A DNA stretch of 64,000 bases, taken from Amoebidium appalachense. Taxonomy: Eukaryota; Ichthyosporea. Location: NCBI GenBank assembly GCA_963693365.1, contig CAVNZM010000003.1, forward strand, positions 13,144,001 to 13,208,000, read 5' to 3'. This document shows, in pieces, positions 20,965 to 42,216 of the stretch (positions are counted from its first letter, which is position 1; each line of letters starts with the position of its first letter). The notes beneath the pieces are model-generated. The model was not told where the DNA came from, did no database searches, and worked only from the letters and a program-made list of their open reading frames with translations. The position numbers and the translations under genes are program-made.

Positions 20965-21431
20965 GTGGGTGGCTGTTAGTGGCTGTGTCAGTGAATTATG
21001 TTTGTGTTTCGCACTTGTACATCTTGCATTGCCCAATGCATTGTGACCTGTTTGATTAGCGATTCGCAATGACATCTTGCATGGCCCGATGCAACGTGAC
21101 CATCGATTAGCGAATACGTTTTACACAACTCTTGTTCATTGGGTCTCCAAATCTATAACCCATCCCCCCCCCCCCCCCCCCCGCAGGGTGGGTTGCCATG
21201 TGTATAAGTATACATACATAATAGACGGATCATGGTGATTGCCACGTCTTTAAAAAACAATATTAACTTTTGTGCTCTAACACAGCTTGTTGAATTCCCT
21301 GCTCCACAACCGGCCCCGGTGCCAGATGTGCTGTGTGAGGATGTGCCTGCAAATAAGAGAGCAGTTAGTAAATCTGCCTGCAACCAACCCCCCTTGCCCG
21401 GCGCCTCACCGATCTTGGGTTCACCGCAGCC

Positions 21432-31303
<9,872 letters not shown>

Positions 31304-31544
31304 TGCCACATTATGTCGGTACGGCCTGTGTAAATCCGCGATGCCGGCGCTACGTGCAGAAGCTGGCCAACGGCCATCAAACATGGGCCTGGAAGTAGTG
31401 TGGGGGAAAGGGCGGAGGGTACGGCCAGGGGTGAGGTTGGGGGGTTTGGGTGGGGGGGGGGGGGGGGGGGGGGAAGGGGGAGGGAAGGGAAGGGGGAAAT
31501 TGGGGAGGGGGGGGGGGGGGGAATTAGAAGGAGCAGCTGGGGGG

Positions 31545-31577
<33 letters not shown>

Positions 31578-31629
31578 TAGAAGAGAGAGAGAGAGAGAAG
31601 AGAGAGGGAGAAGAGAGAGAGAGAGAAGA

Positions 31630-31660
<31 letters not shown>

Positions 31661-31664
31661 AGAG

Positions 31665-31702
<38 letters not shown>

Positions 31703-32148
31703 GGAGAGAAAGAGAGAGAAAGAAAGAGAGAGAGAGAGAGGGAGGGCACGGTTTAGAGCCTCATTGTGTGTGTGTGAGAGAGAATTTCCACAATGTACAT
31801 GTTTTATGTGTGACTCCGACTTTTGTGTCCGTAAATCAGCTAGACGTTTTATCAAGTGATGTATCATGTTTTTTGTGTCATTTGTGTGTCATGCCATGTT
31901 CATGTCATATAATCAGTTGTACGGATTCTAGCACCTGTTACATGTACTTGTGAGTAGAAGTTTCTGTAGAGTATGGGGGCGCCATTAATGGTATTGTATA
32001 TACATGTACTGTAGACCATCTGTATACGCGTACGTGCAGCAGTGCCACGTCTAATTAATAAATATTAGCATGTATCCCCCCCCCCCCCCCCCCGCCCCCC
32101 CGCCCCCCCCCCGCCCCCCACCCCCCCACCCCCCCCCCCCCCCCGCCG

Positions 32149-32183
<35 letters not shown>

Positions 32184-32395
32184 CACCGTATCACTGAGGT
32201 ACTGCCACATGGCCTGTCTTGAAGATATAATTTGGATGGCCAATAGCGCTACAAAAGAACTCTCCAAAGATCTCCTTAGATGATCCACTGCCTAGCTGTG
32301 ATATATCCTGACGACATTCTAACGCAATCAGTTCGTTTCGCAAATGTTGCATGGCCATACGGGATTAAGAGAGGATAAAGATTGTACTAAGATCT
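31304..32395. other. Non-coding stretch with G-runs, (GA)n and C-runs
   Basis: 31430-31530 is G-rich, 31540-31745 is (GA)n, and 32070-32180 is C-rich. The parts between show no gene. Frames of alternating Arg/Glu or Leu/Ser are repeat artefacts. Confidence 0.7.
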
Positions 32396-32950
32396 CCGCA
32401 GTACATCTTTAACATATCTCTACGCCCATCCCACGAGCGCCTTGTGTCAACTTTCTTGCGTGTATAATGCATCTTACACACATCTATATAATATGTATCG
32501 GTATCTCTCATAGACATCCTGTAGAATGAGTGCAGACGTCTTTAGGACATCTGTTAACAACCCCATGTTCCGGGATGATAAAAATATGTCCTCAATCCGT
32601 CCAAGATATCTTTAAGACGTAAAAGACATGAAAACCCGAAAGACGTCTTTCATATATCCCGTATGCATCCGCAACCCATCAGACAATTTAATGGGGGGTT
32701 AAGGACATCGGACTTGTGCTGATGGGTATAGTGCACTTCCAGGTGTCTGTATACATCTTGTCAGACGACTTTACTACGTCTTGCAGATGTCCACTGTCTT
32801 GAATCCGTGCCAGACATATTTAATATATATGGGATGTGTTTCAGACGCCTTGCCATCCTGAAATTCCGGGTTATCCTAAACCCGTCCTAAGCTATCTTTT
32901 AGATATATTAACGACGATAGGACGTCCTAAAGTCGTACAAGACAGGTTTC
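32396..32950. repeat. Dispersed short motifs like CMC subterminal repeats
   Basis: The motif AGACGTCTTTA / AGACATCTTTA and its inverse recur in both orientations over about 550 bp, for example GACGTCTTTAGGACATC, ATATCTTTAAGACGT, AAGACGTCTTTCAT and GACGACTTTACTACGTC. CACTA/CMC transposons have such subterminal arrays next to their TIRs. A similar region lies at 46310-46900. The TIR itself was not found. Confidence 0.5.
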
Positions 32951-32954
32951 GGAT

Positions 32955-33960
32955 GGGGGGTGATCTTTGCTGATGTAGGTGGTGGCCGAGCTCAGCAGCA
33001 AGCGCAATGATGTAGCGTGTTGTGGCGGGGTTGGCGGTGGAGCAGAAGGTCTCGGTGTAGTCCAGACCCGGCCTCTGGGTGTATGCCATAGCCACTAGTA
33101 GGCGGGCCCGGAAGCGGATAACTGCGTTGTTGGCGTTGGTCTTGACGTCATACACCCATTGCACTTTGATTGGCTTGCAGCCTGGCGGGGGGTCTACTAG
33201 TGAGTAGGTGCCGTACTTGTCCAGCTTGGCTAGCTCTGCATGCATGGCCTCCTCCCACTGTGGTGCAAAAGATGACGCACGTGCCTTCGTCAGCGAATTT
33301 GGTATGGGCACGTCGGCTACATAGTAGATGGGCTCGGTTATGCCGGTGCCATTACTGTTGCTGCCGCTGGTGGTGGTGCTGGCCAGAGCACTGGCTGCTG
33401 CCGTCATGGCTAGCACCTTGCTGTTGTCGCGCATGCGTCCACCACCCACGTGCTCACTAGAGTTGAACACACGGCCACTACGGGTCCTAGGTGGCTGGTG
33501 GTGGGTAGGCACAACCTCCCCCCCAATCCGCACGCGCCGATTGGTTGGTGCTGTCGCAGGGGAAGTAGCCCGTTGCTGTGCACTTGCAACTGGTGCAGTC
33601 TCCTCCTGTGTGGTTGCCTGGGTAGCCGGTGTGCACGGTGGTGTGTGTGGTGCAGCTTCGCCCGCTGTGGCAGAATCAACGGGTGGCTGGCGTACTGGTG
33701 CCTTGATCTGATTGGCTGCCGGAGTCAGCGAATCGTGCGACACGCTGGTGGGTGTAGTGGGGCTGAAGGGGATCGGGGTGCCCTTGTGCAGGGTCATACC
33801 CTCGTCGAACACCACACTCCTCCTCACCACGACCTTCCCAAAGCCCTTTTCGGTGGCCAGCAATATGCGGTATCCCTTCACCTGCACCCCACCGTCGCTG
33901 CCGTAGCCAATCAAAATGCCGCGTTCGGCGCGTGGGCTTCGTCCTCGAAGGAGTGAGTGA
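32955..33960 (-). pseudogene. Copia polyprotein fragment (integrase C-term to RT start)
   Basis: The minus-strand frame reads an integrase-tail motif (GILIGYGSDGG...GYRILL), then a long Pro/Thr/Ala-rich linker, then the start of a Copia RT (WEEAMHAELAKLDKYGTYSLV, VQWVYDVKTNANN, GLDYTETFCSTAN). The fragment stops before the RT active site and has no LTRs. It differs from the full element at 22719. Both edges are abrupt: the low side meets the subterminal-like motif region, the high side meets unrelated DNA. Confidence 0.8.
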
Positions 33961-34375
33961 TAGGGTGAGATATGTGTGAAAAAAAAACGACATATAGTCA
34001 TAAGCATCAGCTTACGATCTGTGTTGTGAGGAATGGTTCCTAACGAACCAATCACAGCCATGTGCTAAATTTTATCCGGGCAGATCCTGATCTTCCTGCA
34101 CGTGGGGAAGAGGGTCTGTGTCGATCAATTAGACTCAAACTCAAATTAATTTTCAATGACCTCAATTGTGTTTTATCCATCCACACAGGATTATCACGGC
34201 CAGCTTTAAGGCGGAAGATATTTTGTGTAGGTAGAGCACGCGTTTCGTAAAGAAAGGGGTGTTCTATCTCAATCTAGAATGGCCTCTATTTCGACTTCAT
34301 CATCTGCAACAATGTTCCAACCATGTGACTGACCAGTCACAGGGAGGTCATCATTTAGGCATAGCGCCACGTAAT
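33961..34375. other. Junction DNA beyond the Gypsy pol end, no gene seen
   Basis: Follows the integrase stop on the minus strand and may contain the Gypsy 3' untranslated region or LTR. No second LTR is available to confirm. Confidence 0.4.
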
Positions 34376-34895
34376 TCACATGAGAATACGAATATCATTT
34401 AAATCTTGCTTATTTCTGACCCTATAAGCTAATTCTCCCACTTGCTTGACCACCTCAAATCCGTGGTGCCAACGAGGGGATAATTTACCTGGATGCTCAG
34501 AAGTATTTCTGATCATCACTGGGTCTCCTCTGAAAAATTTGCGAATTTTCGCAACTTGATCTGATTTGTGCGAATTATTCTTAGCATATCCAGGCGGCTT
34601 ATTCATTTGCATATGCCGCACAATCTGAATTTGCCGTATCGCTTTTTCCCCTATAGCAGTCCACTCTGGTTGCTTCATGGGTTCCCCAGGAGGCAACAGA
34701 GAGACATCCGGAAAAAGTGTAGGATGTTGCCCGAATACGAGATAATATGGTGAATATCCAGTAGCCGCATGTTGAGTAACCCTATACCCAAACATAACGG
34801 GAGCTAGATATTCGTCCCAATCATCCCCATCCAAATTCACATACTTACTAATGGCATCATTAATCGGTCTGTGAGACCTTTCGTTAATGGCATTA
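34376..34895 (-). pseudogene. Gypsy integrase, C-terminal part
   Basis: Contains NERSHRPINDAISKYV, DDWDEYLAPVMFGYRVTQHAATGYSPYYLVFGQ and a GDPVMIRNTSEHPGKLSPRWHHGFEVV tail, the standard end of a Gypsy integrase. The upstream neighbour is Ngaro copy C. Confidence 0.88.
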
Positions 34896-34984
34896 TCTAT
34901 GAAAACTACTCCGGGACGTGTGTTGCCTCTAGGGGGACATCCCCTTGGACGAAAGTGAACCTGCAATGGTTGTAAACCACGGCA
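34896..34984 (-). repeat. Ngaro C, distal B repeat (B2)
   Basis: 89 bp; partner at 35464-35552. Confidence 0.92.
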
Positions 34985-35115
34985 AGCCCCCAGTCATCAA
35001 TTTATTGATCCGTGAGGTCCATGTGCCCAAAAAACGGGGGAAGTCTTCGCCCCGTGAAAAAACAGCACGTATGTGTGGATCAATGGGGGTTGTGTGTGGG
35101 TGTAGGTGGGTGGGT

Positions 35116-35552
35116 GAAAAGGAATATATAGCTGTAAGGCTGTGGATGCTAAACACAGAAGATGTGTTTGTAGCTTGCTGATCTGCTAAAAACTGTCGTG
35201 CTTATATACCTAAGCCTACCGATCTGAGCCAATCAAAAATCGATCTAGTGATATGTGAAATCTGATCCGAGCCAATCATAACTCGGTCTAGTGATCTGTG
35301 GTATCTGATGTTTTGACTGGCTAATAGGTGCCCGTGTGCGGGCAGCCAACCGCTAACTGCTAAAACACGAAATGAAGCCTACATGGTTATGTTGGTATCG
35401 AACACCCATCCTACGTGTTTACCCAGAAAAATATTTATGTCAATAATTTCCACAAATAAAACCTCTATGAAAACTACTCCGGGACGTGTGTTGCCTCTAG
35501 GGGGACATCCCCTTGGACGAAAGTGAACCTGCAATGGTTGTAAACCACGGCA
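35116..35552 (-). repeat. Ngaro C, internal A2 and B1 repeats
   Basis: A2 (35116-35463) abuts B1 (35464-35552). The junction is the sequence that would form at the closure of a circular cDNA. Confidence 0.9.
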
Positions 35553-35580
35553 CGAGAGCAGTATGCTTGCTCCAAAGGTT

Positions 35581-36612
35581 TCACTTAAGAATAGAGGCGA
35601 ATACACGTGTGGTGGTGGCAGCAATGGAGGCCGGACGAAGTCGAGTATAGATCAGGAAGCAGTCGGAGGACCACCGGCCGAGTTGTTTGATCCGGGAGTC
35701 GTTGACCCCGGCCTCAGCCAGTGCTGTGGCCCCCCCGATGCGGAGGCTGTGTCCGGCAAACCGGGAGGGTGAGAGGCCTGCCCGGGAGAGGAGGGCACGG
35801 AAATCGGCAGAGAAAGCACTCTTGGTGTAGGGGATGCCACCGAGACTGAAGAGGGGGTCGTCGGGTTGACCGGACGTTGTATCCAGGAACTGCCGGAGGA
35901 GATGGGCTGGGGAGAAGTGGGTGAGGGGCAGGGCAGCTAGGGTGACGTTGACACCTCGGGCCTGTACATCCGTCTTAGAGGTTGGCAGGTGGAGGGTGGC
36001 ATGGGACAAAGTACCGGTGGGGGTGTAGCTGAAGGTCACGTCCTTCCGTTTAACGTGACGGGACGGGTCGAAAGAAGTCAGGGTCTTGGAGGTAAATTCC
36101 CCTGAACGGAGGAGACCACAGAAACCGACGATGAGGGCCGTCCATAGCCGGAGATTGGCCGAGGAGGCCTTGGTGGGGCACTGGCCATGGAGTAGGCTGA
36201 GGTGGGAGGGGAGGAGGGGTTCCCTGGTGGATGAGCGGGGTCGGATGTTGTGAGACAGCTGCCATCGGCCTACCCCCCGTAGGAACCAGGCCAGAGACTT
36301 GTCGTGGGGGTAGGGAGCAGGGAGGCCCATGTCGAGGTGGAGCCTGGTGATGGCCGAATTGTAGCCGGTTAAGGAAGAGGCCTGTACCCCTCGTTGGGCA
36401 CACCAGGCGAGAAAAAGTTGCACGGTGTGTGGGGAGGCCGGGAGGGAGGACCCGGAGGAGGATTGCAGCCGAGATGCCACACAGAAATCGATGAACACTT
36501 TTTGCACCTGGGAGTAAAAGGCCCGAGAGTCGAGGTTGAGACTCAGGGCCTGGCATTCCTGCAGGGTAGTGGTGGCTCGAAGCAGCTCGGCCGGAGCAAA
36601 GTGGGGGGCCAA
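35581..36612 (-). CDS. Tyrosine recombinase of Ngaro copy C
   Basis: 343-residue frame with Arg169 (GLLRSGEF), His288-x-x-Arg291 (GHSLRIGG) and Tyr322 (LIYTR). The open stretch begins with TTG; further in-frame sequence extends up to the poly-C run. In this copy it is in the same frame as RT-RNase H, separated only by the TAA at 36676-36678 and about 11 proline codons. The terminal LK-TGA lies about 30 bp from repeat B1. Confidence 0.93.
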   Translation of the reverse strand: MAPHFAPAELLRATTTLQECQALSLNLDSRAFYSQVQKVFIDFCVASRLQSSSGSSLPASPHTVQLFLAWCAQRGVQASSLTGYNSAITRLHLDMGLPAPYPHDKSLAWFLRGVGRWQLSHNIRPRSSTREPLLPSHLSLLHGQCPTKASSANLRLWTALIVGFCGLLRSGEFTSKTLTSFDPSRHVKRKDVTFSYTPTGTLSHATLHLPTSKTDVQARGVNVTLAALPLTHFSPAHLLRQFLDTTSGQPDDPLFSLGGIPYTKSAFSADFRALLSRAGLSPSRFAGHSLRIGGATALAEAGVNDSRIKQLGRWSSDCFLIYTRLRPASIAATTTRVFASILK

Positions 36613-36643
36613 TCTGCCAGTGTTGCTCCGGAACGGGAGATCT

Positions 36644-36675
<32 letters not shown>

Positions 36676-36678
<3 letters not shown>

Positions 36679-38372
36679 GCCCAAGGGAAGGGATAGGAAC
36701 TCGTGGACCCAGGAGGGGAAGGGGCAGGGCTCCGGTTGCAGGGAAGGTCGGAGTCGTCGGGCCCGGGGAAGTTGGTTACGAGAAATGGCATCGGCCAGAT
36801 GGTTGAGGGGTCCTGGTAGGTAGGATGCCTGTAACGTAAATTGGTATTGCATTTCCATGCGGGTGATGAACCGAATAAGTTTGGCCATCACGGGGTGGGG
36901 GCAAGACCGGGAGTGCAGGTCAGACACAGCACCCGTGTTGTCGCATAAAATACGGACATGGTGGGTGGACCAGGAGGGGGCCCAGAGGGCCACGGCGGCT
37001 GCGATGGCCAGGAGTTCGATGACGGAAGAACCGAGTTTACCCTCATGAGCATAGAGGGCTTGGGTGGAGGGGGACCAGGGCATGAAGAACCATTGGTCGA
37101 GCCAGTGGCCACCTAGACCCACCGATCCGGCAGCGTCAGTGGCCAGGGTGGTATATGTGGGGGGTGTGATGAGGTGCACCCCATTCCATGATGTGAGGAA
37201 CTGGTGCCATTCGGCTATGTCGGCCCGGGCGGCAGCAGTCAGCCGTATGTGGTGGTGGCCGGCAAGGTGTGGGTGGGTCCGGAGAAGGGCCCATAGGCGC
37301 TGGGAGAAGGCCCTCCCGGGGGGAACCAGCTGGGCACACCAGGTGAGTTTGCCGAGGAGGGACTGGAGGTCCCGAATGGTGATGGTGGGCTTTGGGTGGG
37401 AAGTGAGGTCGAGTAGGTCCGAGAGCTTGGAAGCCGGGATTCGTGCCTCCATGGCGATGGAGTCGAATTCGATACCGATGAAGACGACACGGGTAGCCGG
37501 GCCCTGCATCTTGTCTTCGGAGATGGCAATGTGCAGCTCTCGGCAGAGTTGCAGGAAGGTGGATAGGTGACGTTGGCACTGCTGTTGTGTGGGGGCGACT
37601 ATAATCCAGTCGTCTACGTAGTGGCGGATGAGGGTAATACCGTGCTGGTGTGCCAGCCACTGTAGGGTGGCCGCGATCCGTTCCCAGATGGCTGGGCTAG
37701 ATTTCAGGCCGAAGGGCAGTCTGGTTTCAACGTAAAAATGCCCTTGCCATTTGAATGCCATTAAGTGGTGGTCTTCCGGTCGGATGGGCATGTGCCGGAA
37801 GGCTGCCTGCACATCTGCCACGGCCATGTAGCAGCCGGGGCCTGCGTCGAGAATGAGTTGGGTGACATCCCGGGCGCGAATGTACTGAAGTTCGTCGGGG
37901 TAGGTGATGCTGTCATTGACACTGCTACCCCGGGGCCAGGAGAGGTGGTGGATTCGACGGTACTTGGGGGGGTTCCCTTTCTTGGTAACGGCGCCGATGG
38001 GGGAGGAACGGTGGACGGGAAATTCGTCAAAGAATTGGGCCGGGGAGAGGGGGCCGCGCAGGTGGCCGAGGGCGACTTCTTTGGCAATATCCACCGTGAT
38101 AGCGGCAGCTGCCTCCGGGGTGGTGGGTAGGTTGGGGCCCACCCGAGAGGTGGAGGGGCCGCGATAGCCGATGTCGACGCCGAATTCGACATCGTGGAGG
38201 AGTTGTGCGGCGAATGGTTGGTCCGGGTAGGAGGCCAGCAGTTCCCGGAGGCGGGAGGTGTCAATGTGGTGCTGGGGCAGCGGGCGGGCCTCCGGGTCTG
38301 AGCCTCGGGGGAAGGGGGTGGTTAGCAAGGGTGGTGTACCCTTGGGGAGATCCCGGCAGGGGGGGGGGGGGG

Positions 38373-38413
<41 letters not shown>

Positions 38414-38529
38414 CAGGGGCCCCGGGGGGTTAGAGTAGGGCAGCTGGGCCCAAGTGAGGGTTGGCAGGGAGGGCAGCGGGGCCCTGTGCGGGGGAATGTG
38501 CCCGAGCACGCGGGGGTGTGGGCGGACAC
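36676..38529 (-). CDS. Reverse transcriptase-RNase H of Ngaro copy C (intact)
   Basis: 617-residue frame; the first codon of the open stretch is GTG and no ATG marks the start, as in copy B. After a proline run (about 41-58) come the RT fingers, motif A Asp240 in VADVQAAF, and YVDD at 305-308. RNase H follows with Asp466 (TDAAGS), Glu506 (SVIELLA), Asp531 (CDNTGA) and Asp581 (LADA). RT copies element RNA and RNase H degrades the template. No methyltransferase domain follows, which favours Ngaro/PAT over DIRS1 proper. It ends LPLG-TAA just before a poly-C run. Confidence 0.93.
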
Positions 38530-38803
38530 AGCGGTAGAAGAAGGGGGGGGAGGGAGTGCTAGGTGAGTGTAAGGGGGGGGAGGCTCGTGGGATGGGGGGG
38601 GGGAGTAAAATTATGTGCAGTGGCCAGAATAAACGTCTTTGTATAGGGACATTTATTCTTGACGCGCGCGGGCGCCGTAGTTGGCCTGCGAAATTTTGTA
38701 CTCAGCCCTATTGGCCCGTTCTCCCGAGCTCCGTTTCCCTGTACTCGTGTGTCCTAGCTCCTAACCCCTATGTTCTAGCTGTGTGTGTGGGTGTGCGCGT
38801 AGA

Positions 38804-39981
38804 CTAGGCATTGTGCTTGCAGTCTTTGCGGGGGTGTGTGCCAGAGCAGAGCGGGCACACGTGGGAGAAGGGGCAGGGCTGCTTAGCGCAGGACCGACCG
38901 TTAATGTGGAAATTCCTGCAGTGCGTCGCGGGTAGATCCACGGGTCGGGCCGGTTTTGCCGGGCCGGGTTGCGGGCCAGGGCGGTTAGGGGTGTGACCCC
39001 CGCCGGGCTTGTGGGGCGGCTTAAAGCCGTCAAGACCACAGCCGGGCTTGGGGTACATGGGGCAGGCCGCGCTGGGGTGGTCGGGGAAGCCACAGCGCTG
39101 ACATGCGTCCTGGATGAGCAGAGTGGGTGGCAGGAGGAGATCCTGGTGGAGTTGGGCGAGCAGGTTGGGGCACTCGATCGGAGCCCGACCCTGCTGGTGG
39201 GCCACGGTGCGGGCGTATACGTCATAGTTGTGGATCTGGGCCCACGGGTATCGGGTGCTGAGGCGAGTGATGTGCTGAGTCCAAAGTACGTCTTTGTCCG
39301 TGGGAAGGCCGAGGTGGTGCTTGGCGGCCATGTAATGGGTCCAAGCTTGGATCCAAATGACGAGTGAACGCAGGGGAACGGGTTTGTCTTGGCGAAAAGT
39401 CTCGATGCTGCCGTCGTCGGCCATGCGCAGATGCTGACCTTTCTTGGATGGGGCCAGGAGGGCGGCGGGGGTGAACTTATACAGGTCGACGAAACGATTG
39501 GCGCGCAAATCTGCCAGCACATCCGCGGGGGGAAGCGGGAGTGTGCCCGGCTGAATGTCGCCAGTGTTCTCACCTGTGATGGGGGGCGCGGGCAGGGCAG
39601 GCAGGTCAAGGTCAGGGCCGAGATGCAGCCCCGGGGAAACCTCCCCCGGGCCGGGTGTGGAGGGGGCGCGGCGGGGGGCGCGGGAGGGTCGCGGTTGGTG
39701 AGAGCAGCCAGGACGCCAGCCATCTGGGTGCTGATGGCGGTGAGGGCGGCCAGGACGGCGTCTTGAGAAGTCATCTGCGGGGACGGCGGGGCCTGAGGGG
39801 GGACTTCAGGAGTGGAGGGGAGAGTAGCCGGCGGGTCCGGGTCCGTGGTGGTATGGGCCGCTGGAGGCGCGTCAGTGTCCGCGGGAGCGTTGGTCAGCCT
39901 GTGGCGGAGGTCGCTGCGGGTCAGGCGCTTAGGTGCCGCGGCAGGGGCGGCGGCTGAGGCCTGGCGCTTTTTCGGCGGCAT
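38804..39981 (-). pseudogene. Gag-like protein of Ngaro copy C (frameshifted)
   Basis: ATG at 39981 (MPPKKRQ) and the C-terminal frame 38804-39520 with the CQRCGFPDH knuckle and CCCH finger are both present. A small insertion around 39645-39665 in a G/C-rich stretch shifts the frame, so the N-terminal part runs into an unrelated proline/serine-rich frame. Copies A and B lack the insertion. Confidence 0.88.
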
Positions 39982-40012
39982 GCTGACCGGCGTAGGGAAA
40001 GATAGGGAGAAT

Positions 40013-40360
40013 GAAAAGGAATATATAGCTGTAAGGCTGTGGATGCTAAACACAGAAGATGTGTTTGTAGCTTGCTGATCTGCTAAAAACTGTCGTGCTT
40101 ATATACCTAAGCCTACCGATCTGAGCCAATCAAAAATCGATCTAGTGATATGTGAAATCTGATCCGAGCCAATCATAACTCGGTCTAGTGATCTGTGGTA
40201 TCTGATGTTTTGACTGGCTAATAGGTGCCCGTGTGCGGGCAGCCAACCGCTAACTGCTAAAACACGAAATGAAGCCTACATGGTTATGTTGGTATCGAAC
40301 ACCCATCCTACGTGTTTACCCAGAAAAATATTTATGTCAATAATTTCCACAAATAAAACC
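40013..40360 (-). repeat. Ngaro C, terminal A repeat (A1)
   Basis: 348 bp, same length as A2. The outer end ACAAATAAAACC meets Gypsy integrase sequence at 40361. Confidence 0.92.
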
Positions 40361-40539
40361 GTTTGAGGGTGATAGGCGGCTGTGTTTAACTTTGTGATAT
40401 TCAACATTTTACACAGCTCTAGCACTATCTCCTAGAGAAAAGTTGCACCGCGGTCAGACAATAGTGACCTAGGTGGGCCATAAACATAACAAAATCTATC
40501 TAAGATAAGCCGTGCAATTGTGGCAGCCGTTTCATCAAT
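40361..40539 (-). pseudogene. Gypsy integrase, middle part
   Basis: Translates on the minus strand as the integrase core around LLSDRGATF and NTAAYHPQT, with one stop codon after the TF. It lies between the TIR transposon and Ngaro C, exactly where the neighbouring integrase parts require it. Confidence 0.85.
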
Positions 40540-40541
40540 TA

Positions 40542-41588
40542 CAGTATGCGTCCGCGCGTAACATACTCCGCGCACAACATAACGTCGACGCCGATTTTCA
40601 AAAATCTTAACATACTGACCTCGGTCATTTTTCGGGATTATGTTAGCGCACCAAGGGGTCCTATGGTTTATCTGGTCAGTTTAGACCCCCTATCTTTAGT
40701 ATTTCGATCTCTTTCCCAGACAAAACAGTGGTTCGCCGTGATTTCAACGACCGCCCAAAGCTCGCCAGGGCCAATGATAGGCGGCGGCCGCACATCGCAT
40801 GGTATGCAAAGGACTCATGTGGCCGACTATGTCGATAAACGAGCAGAAACATACGAAGGCCCCAACTACTAGTTCGAAGCAGTCTTGTATAGCTAGTTTT
40901 TACATCCTAGTCATATAGGCAGGTTGAATGCATATTAAACCCACCGATCATGACCAAGCCAGTAGTCCAGGTGCAGGCAGCTGCACTTGGGGCGTTGAAT
41001 AGTGCACTGCACACAGTAAATGAGGCCACAGACAAGTTTCAGGAAACTACCCAAGAAGCCCAAGCAATCATTTCTGAGGGTTTTGTAAACGCAAACAACA
41101 CAATCAACAACGCAACCACACGTGCAATTGCACAAGCCGAAACGGCAAAAGCACAATTGCGCTCGCACATGGAGAGTTTAGAGAGCCGCAGAGCCCCCAC
41201 ACGCGCGGAATCGCTGAAAAAGGCTGCCAGTAAGCCTGGGCAGAAGACGATGTTCGATTTTGGGGCCAAGAAAATTTTTTTGGTTCAACTGAACGGCCGG
41301 CAGAAGGTTATGAGTGCGCGCAGTGCGGAAGAAGCGGAGAAAATAGGTGAGCTACTCGCTGCAGACGATGTTTCGCCCAAGTTTCGCTGCATTGGCTGCG
41401 AGCAACCTTGTGGTAATGCTGGTTCACTCACAAACCACGAAAACAGTTGTGCTTTGGCAAGAGGGGGGGGGGGGGGGGGTAACATAATCGAGACGGGCTC
41501 TGGGAGCCTATTTTTAGATACTAATTAAAATTTAACATAATGACCTCGACCCTTGTCGGGGCGGTATGTTAGGCGCGGACGCATACTG
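40542..41588. mobile_element. TA-flanked DNA transposon with about 26-bp TIRs (Tc1/mariner/pogo-like ends)
   Basis: Inverted ends begin CAGTATGCGTCCGCGC at 40542 and, on the minus strand, at 41588, continuing (G/C)TAACATAC. A TA dinucleotide flanks each side (40540-40541, 41589-41590), and removal with one TA restores Gypsy integrase continuity. CAGT ends with a TA duplication are typical of Tc1/mariner and pogo families. The 1,047-bp element has no recognisable transposase but carries a 192-aa ORF. It is therefore non-autonomous or of an unrecognised type. Confidence 0.85.
40950..41528 (+). CDS. 192-aa ORF inside the TIR transposon, coiled-coil plus C2H2-like motif
   Basis: ATG at 40950, after a CCAAT box near 40770. 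The N-terminal half (about 1-90) is Ala/Thr/Glu-rich and probably coiled coil. A basic segment and QKTMFDFG follow, which looks like part of a PCNA-interacting box. The C-terminal part has CIGCEQPCGNAGSLTNHENSC, a C2H2/C2HC-like zinc site, then a glycine stretch encoded by a G-run and a stop about 60 bp from the TIR. No transposase catalytic motif is seen. The function is unknown; the glycine run could reflect an indel in the true gene. Confidence 0.5.
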   Translation: MTKPVVQVQAAALGALNSALHTVNEATDKFQETTQEAQAIISEGFVNANNTINNATTRAIAQAETAKAQLRSHMESLESRRAPTRAESLKKAASKPGQKTMFDFGAKKIFLVQLNGRQKVMSARSAEEAEKIGELLAADDVSPKFRCIGCEQPCGNAGSLTNHENSCALARGGGGGGNIIETGSGSLFLDTN

Positions 41589-41590
41589 TA

Positions 41591-41960
41591 CCGCAAAGGC
41601 TTCTGCATATCTCGTAGGAATATCCATAATAACGATAATTTTGGTATTCCCATTTTTGGAAGGTTTAGAGTGCACGATTGTATCAATACTTATTCTTTCG
41701 AATAATTTTGTAGGAGTGAGGGATGGAGGTGGGGATGGTCTAACTTTCATGTGTGGGTCAGAATTACGTGCCTGACACCCAACACACGAGTGCACCCACC
41801 TATGCACATACCTACTCATACCCGGCCAATAATACGTGCGCAACGCTTTTAACGTGCGATGCACACCAAAATGGCCCATCTTATCATGCACACTCTCTAA
41901 TAATTCGTGATATAAAGCCTCGGGAACAAACAACTTTCTCCCCTCCAAAGAAAATTAATA
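41591..41960 (-). pseudogene. Gypsy integrase, N-terminal zinc-binding part
   Basis: The minus frame has H...GHFGVHRTLKALRTYYWPGM...CVGCQ, the H2C2 module, followed by the start of the catalytic core (ISIDTIV). It is cut at 41590 by the TIR transposon. Upstream (41968-42216) the frame shifts in the RNase H-integrase spacer. Confidence 0.85.
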
Positions 41961-42216
41961 TAGGACATTATTTTCCACAAAACAGTGACGAGCAATGCGA
42001 GGAGTTTTCTTCTTTTCGCATTACAATACCTGGTGTGGGGTCCTCTACATTTTCTTCCATATTATCAGCGGGAGAAGTGTTATTCCGTGTGATATTTTGC
42101 GTTAATTTTTGCATGAATGCATGCTTTTTGGGTCCCCGTGGGTCTTTTGTAGACAACAAGGTAATGATATCACCACAAAGGAGGTCATTACATTGTGCTG
42201 CTACGATCGCATCTCT

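Larger units (their letters stand above)
34896..40360 (-). mobile_element. Ngaro/DIRS-like tyrosine-recombinase retrotransposon, copy C
   Basis: 5,465 bp with B2 (34896-34984), spacer, A2 (35116-35463), B1 (35464-35552), recombinase, RT-RNase H, gag and A1 (40013-40360). A1 and A2 are both 348 bp. It sits inside a Gypsy integrase gene whose codons join directly across it with no target duplication, as known for tyrosine-recombinase elements. RT and recombinase are intact; gag has a frameshift. This is the best preserved copy. Confidence 0.95.
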
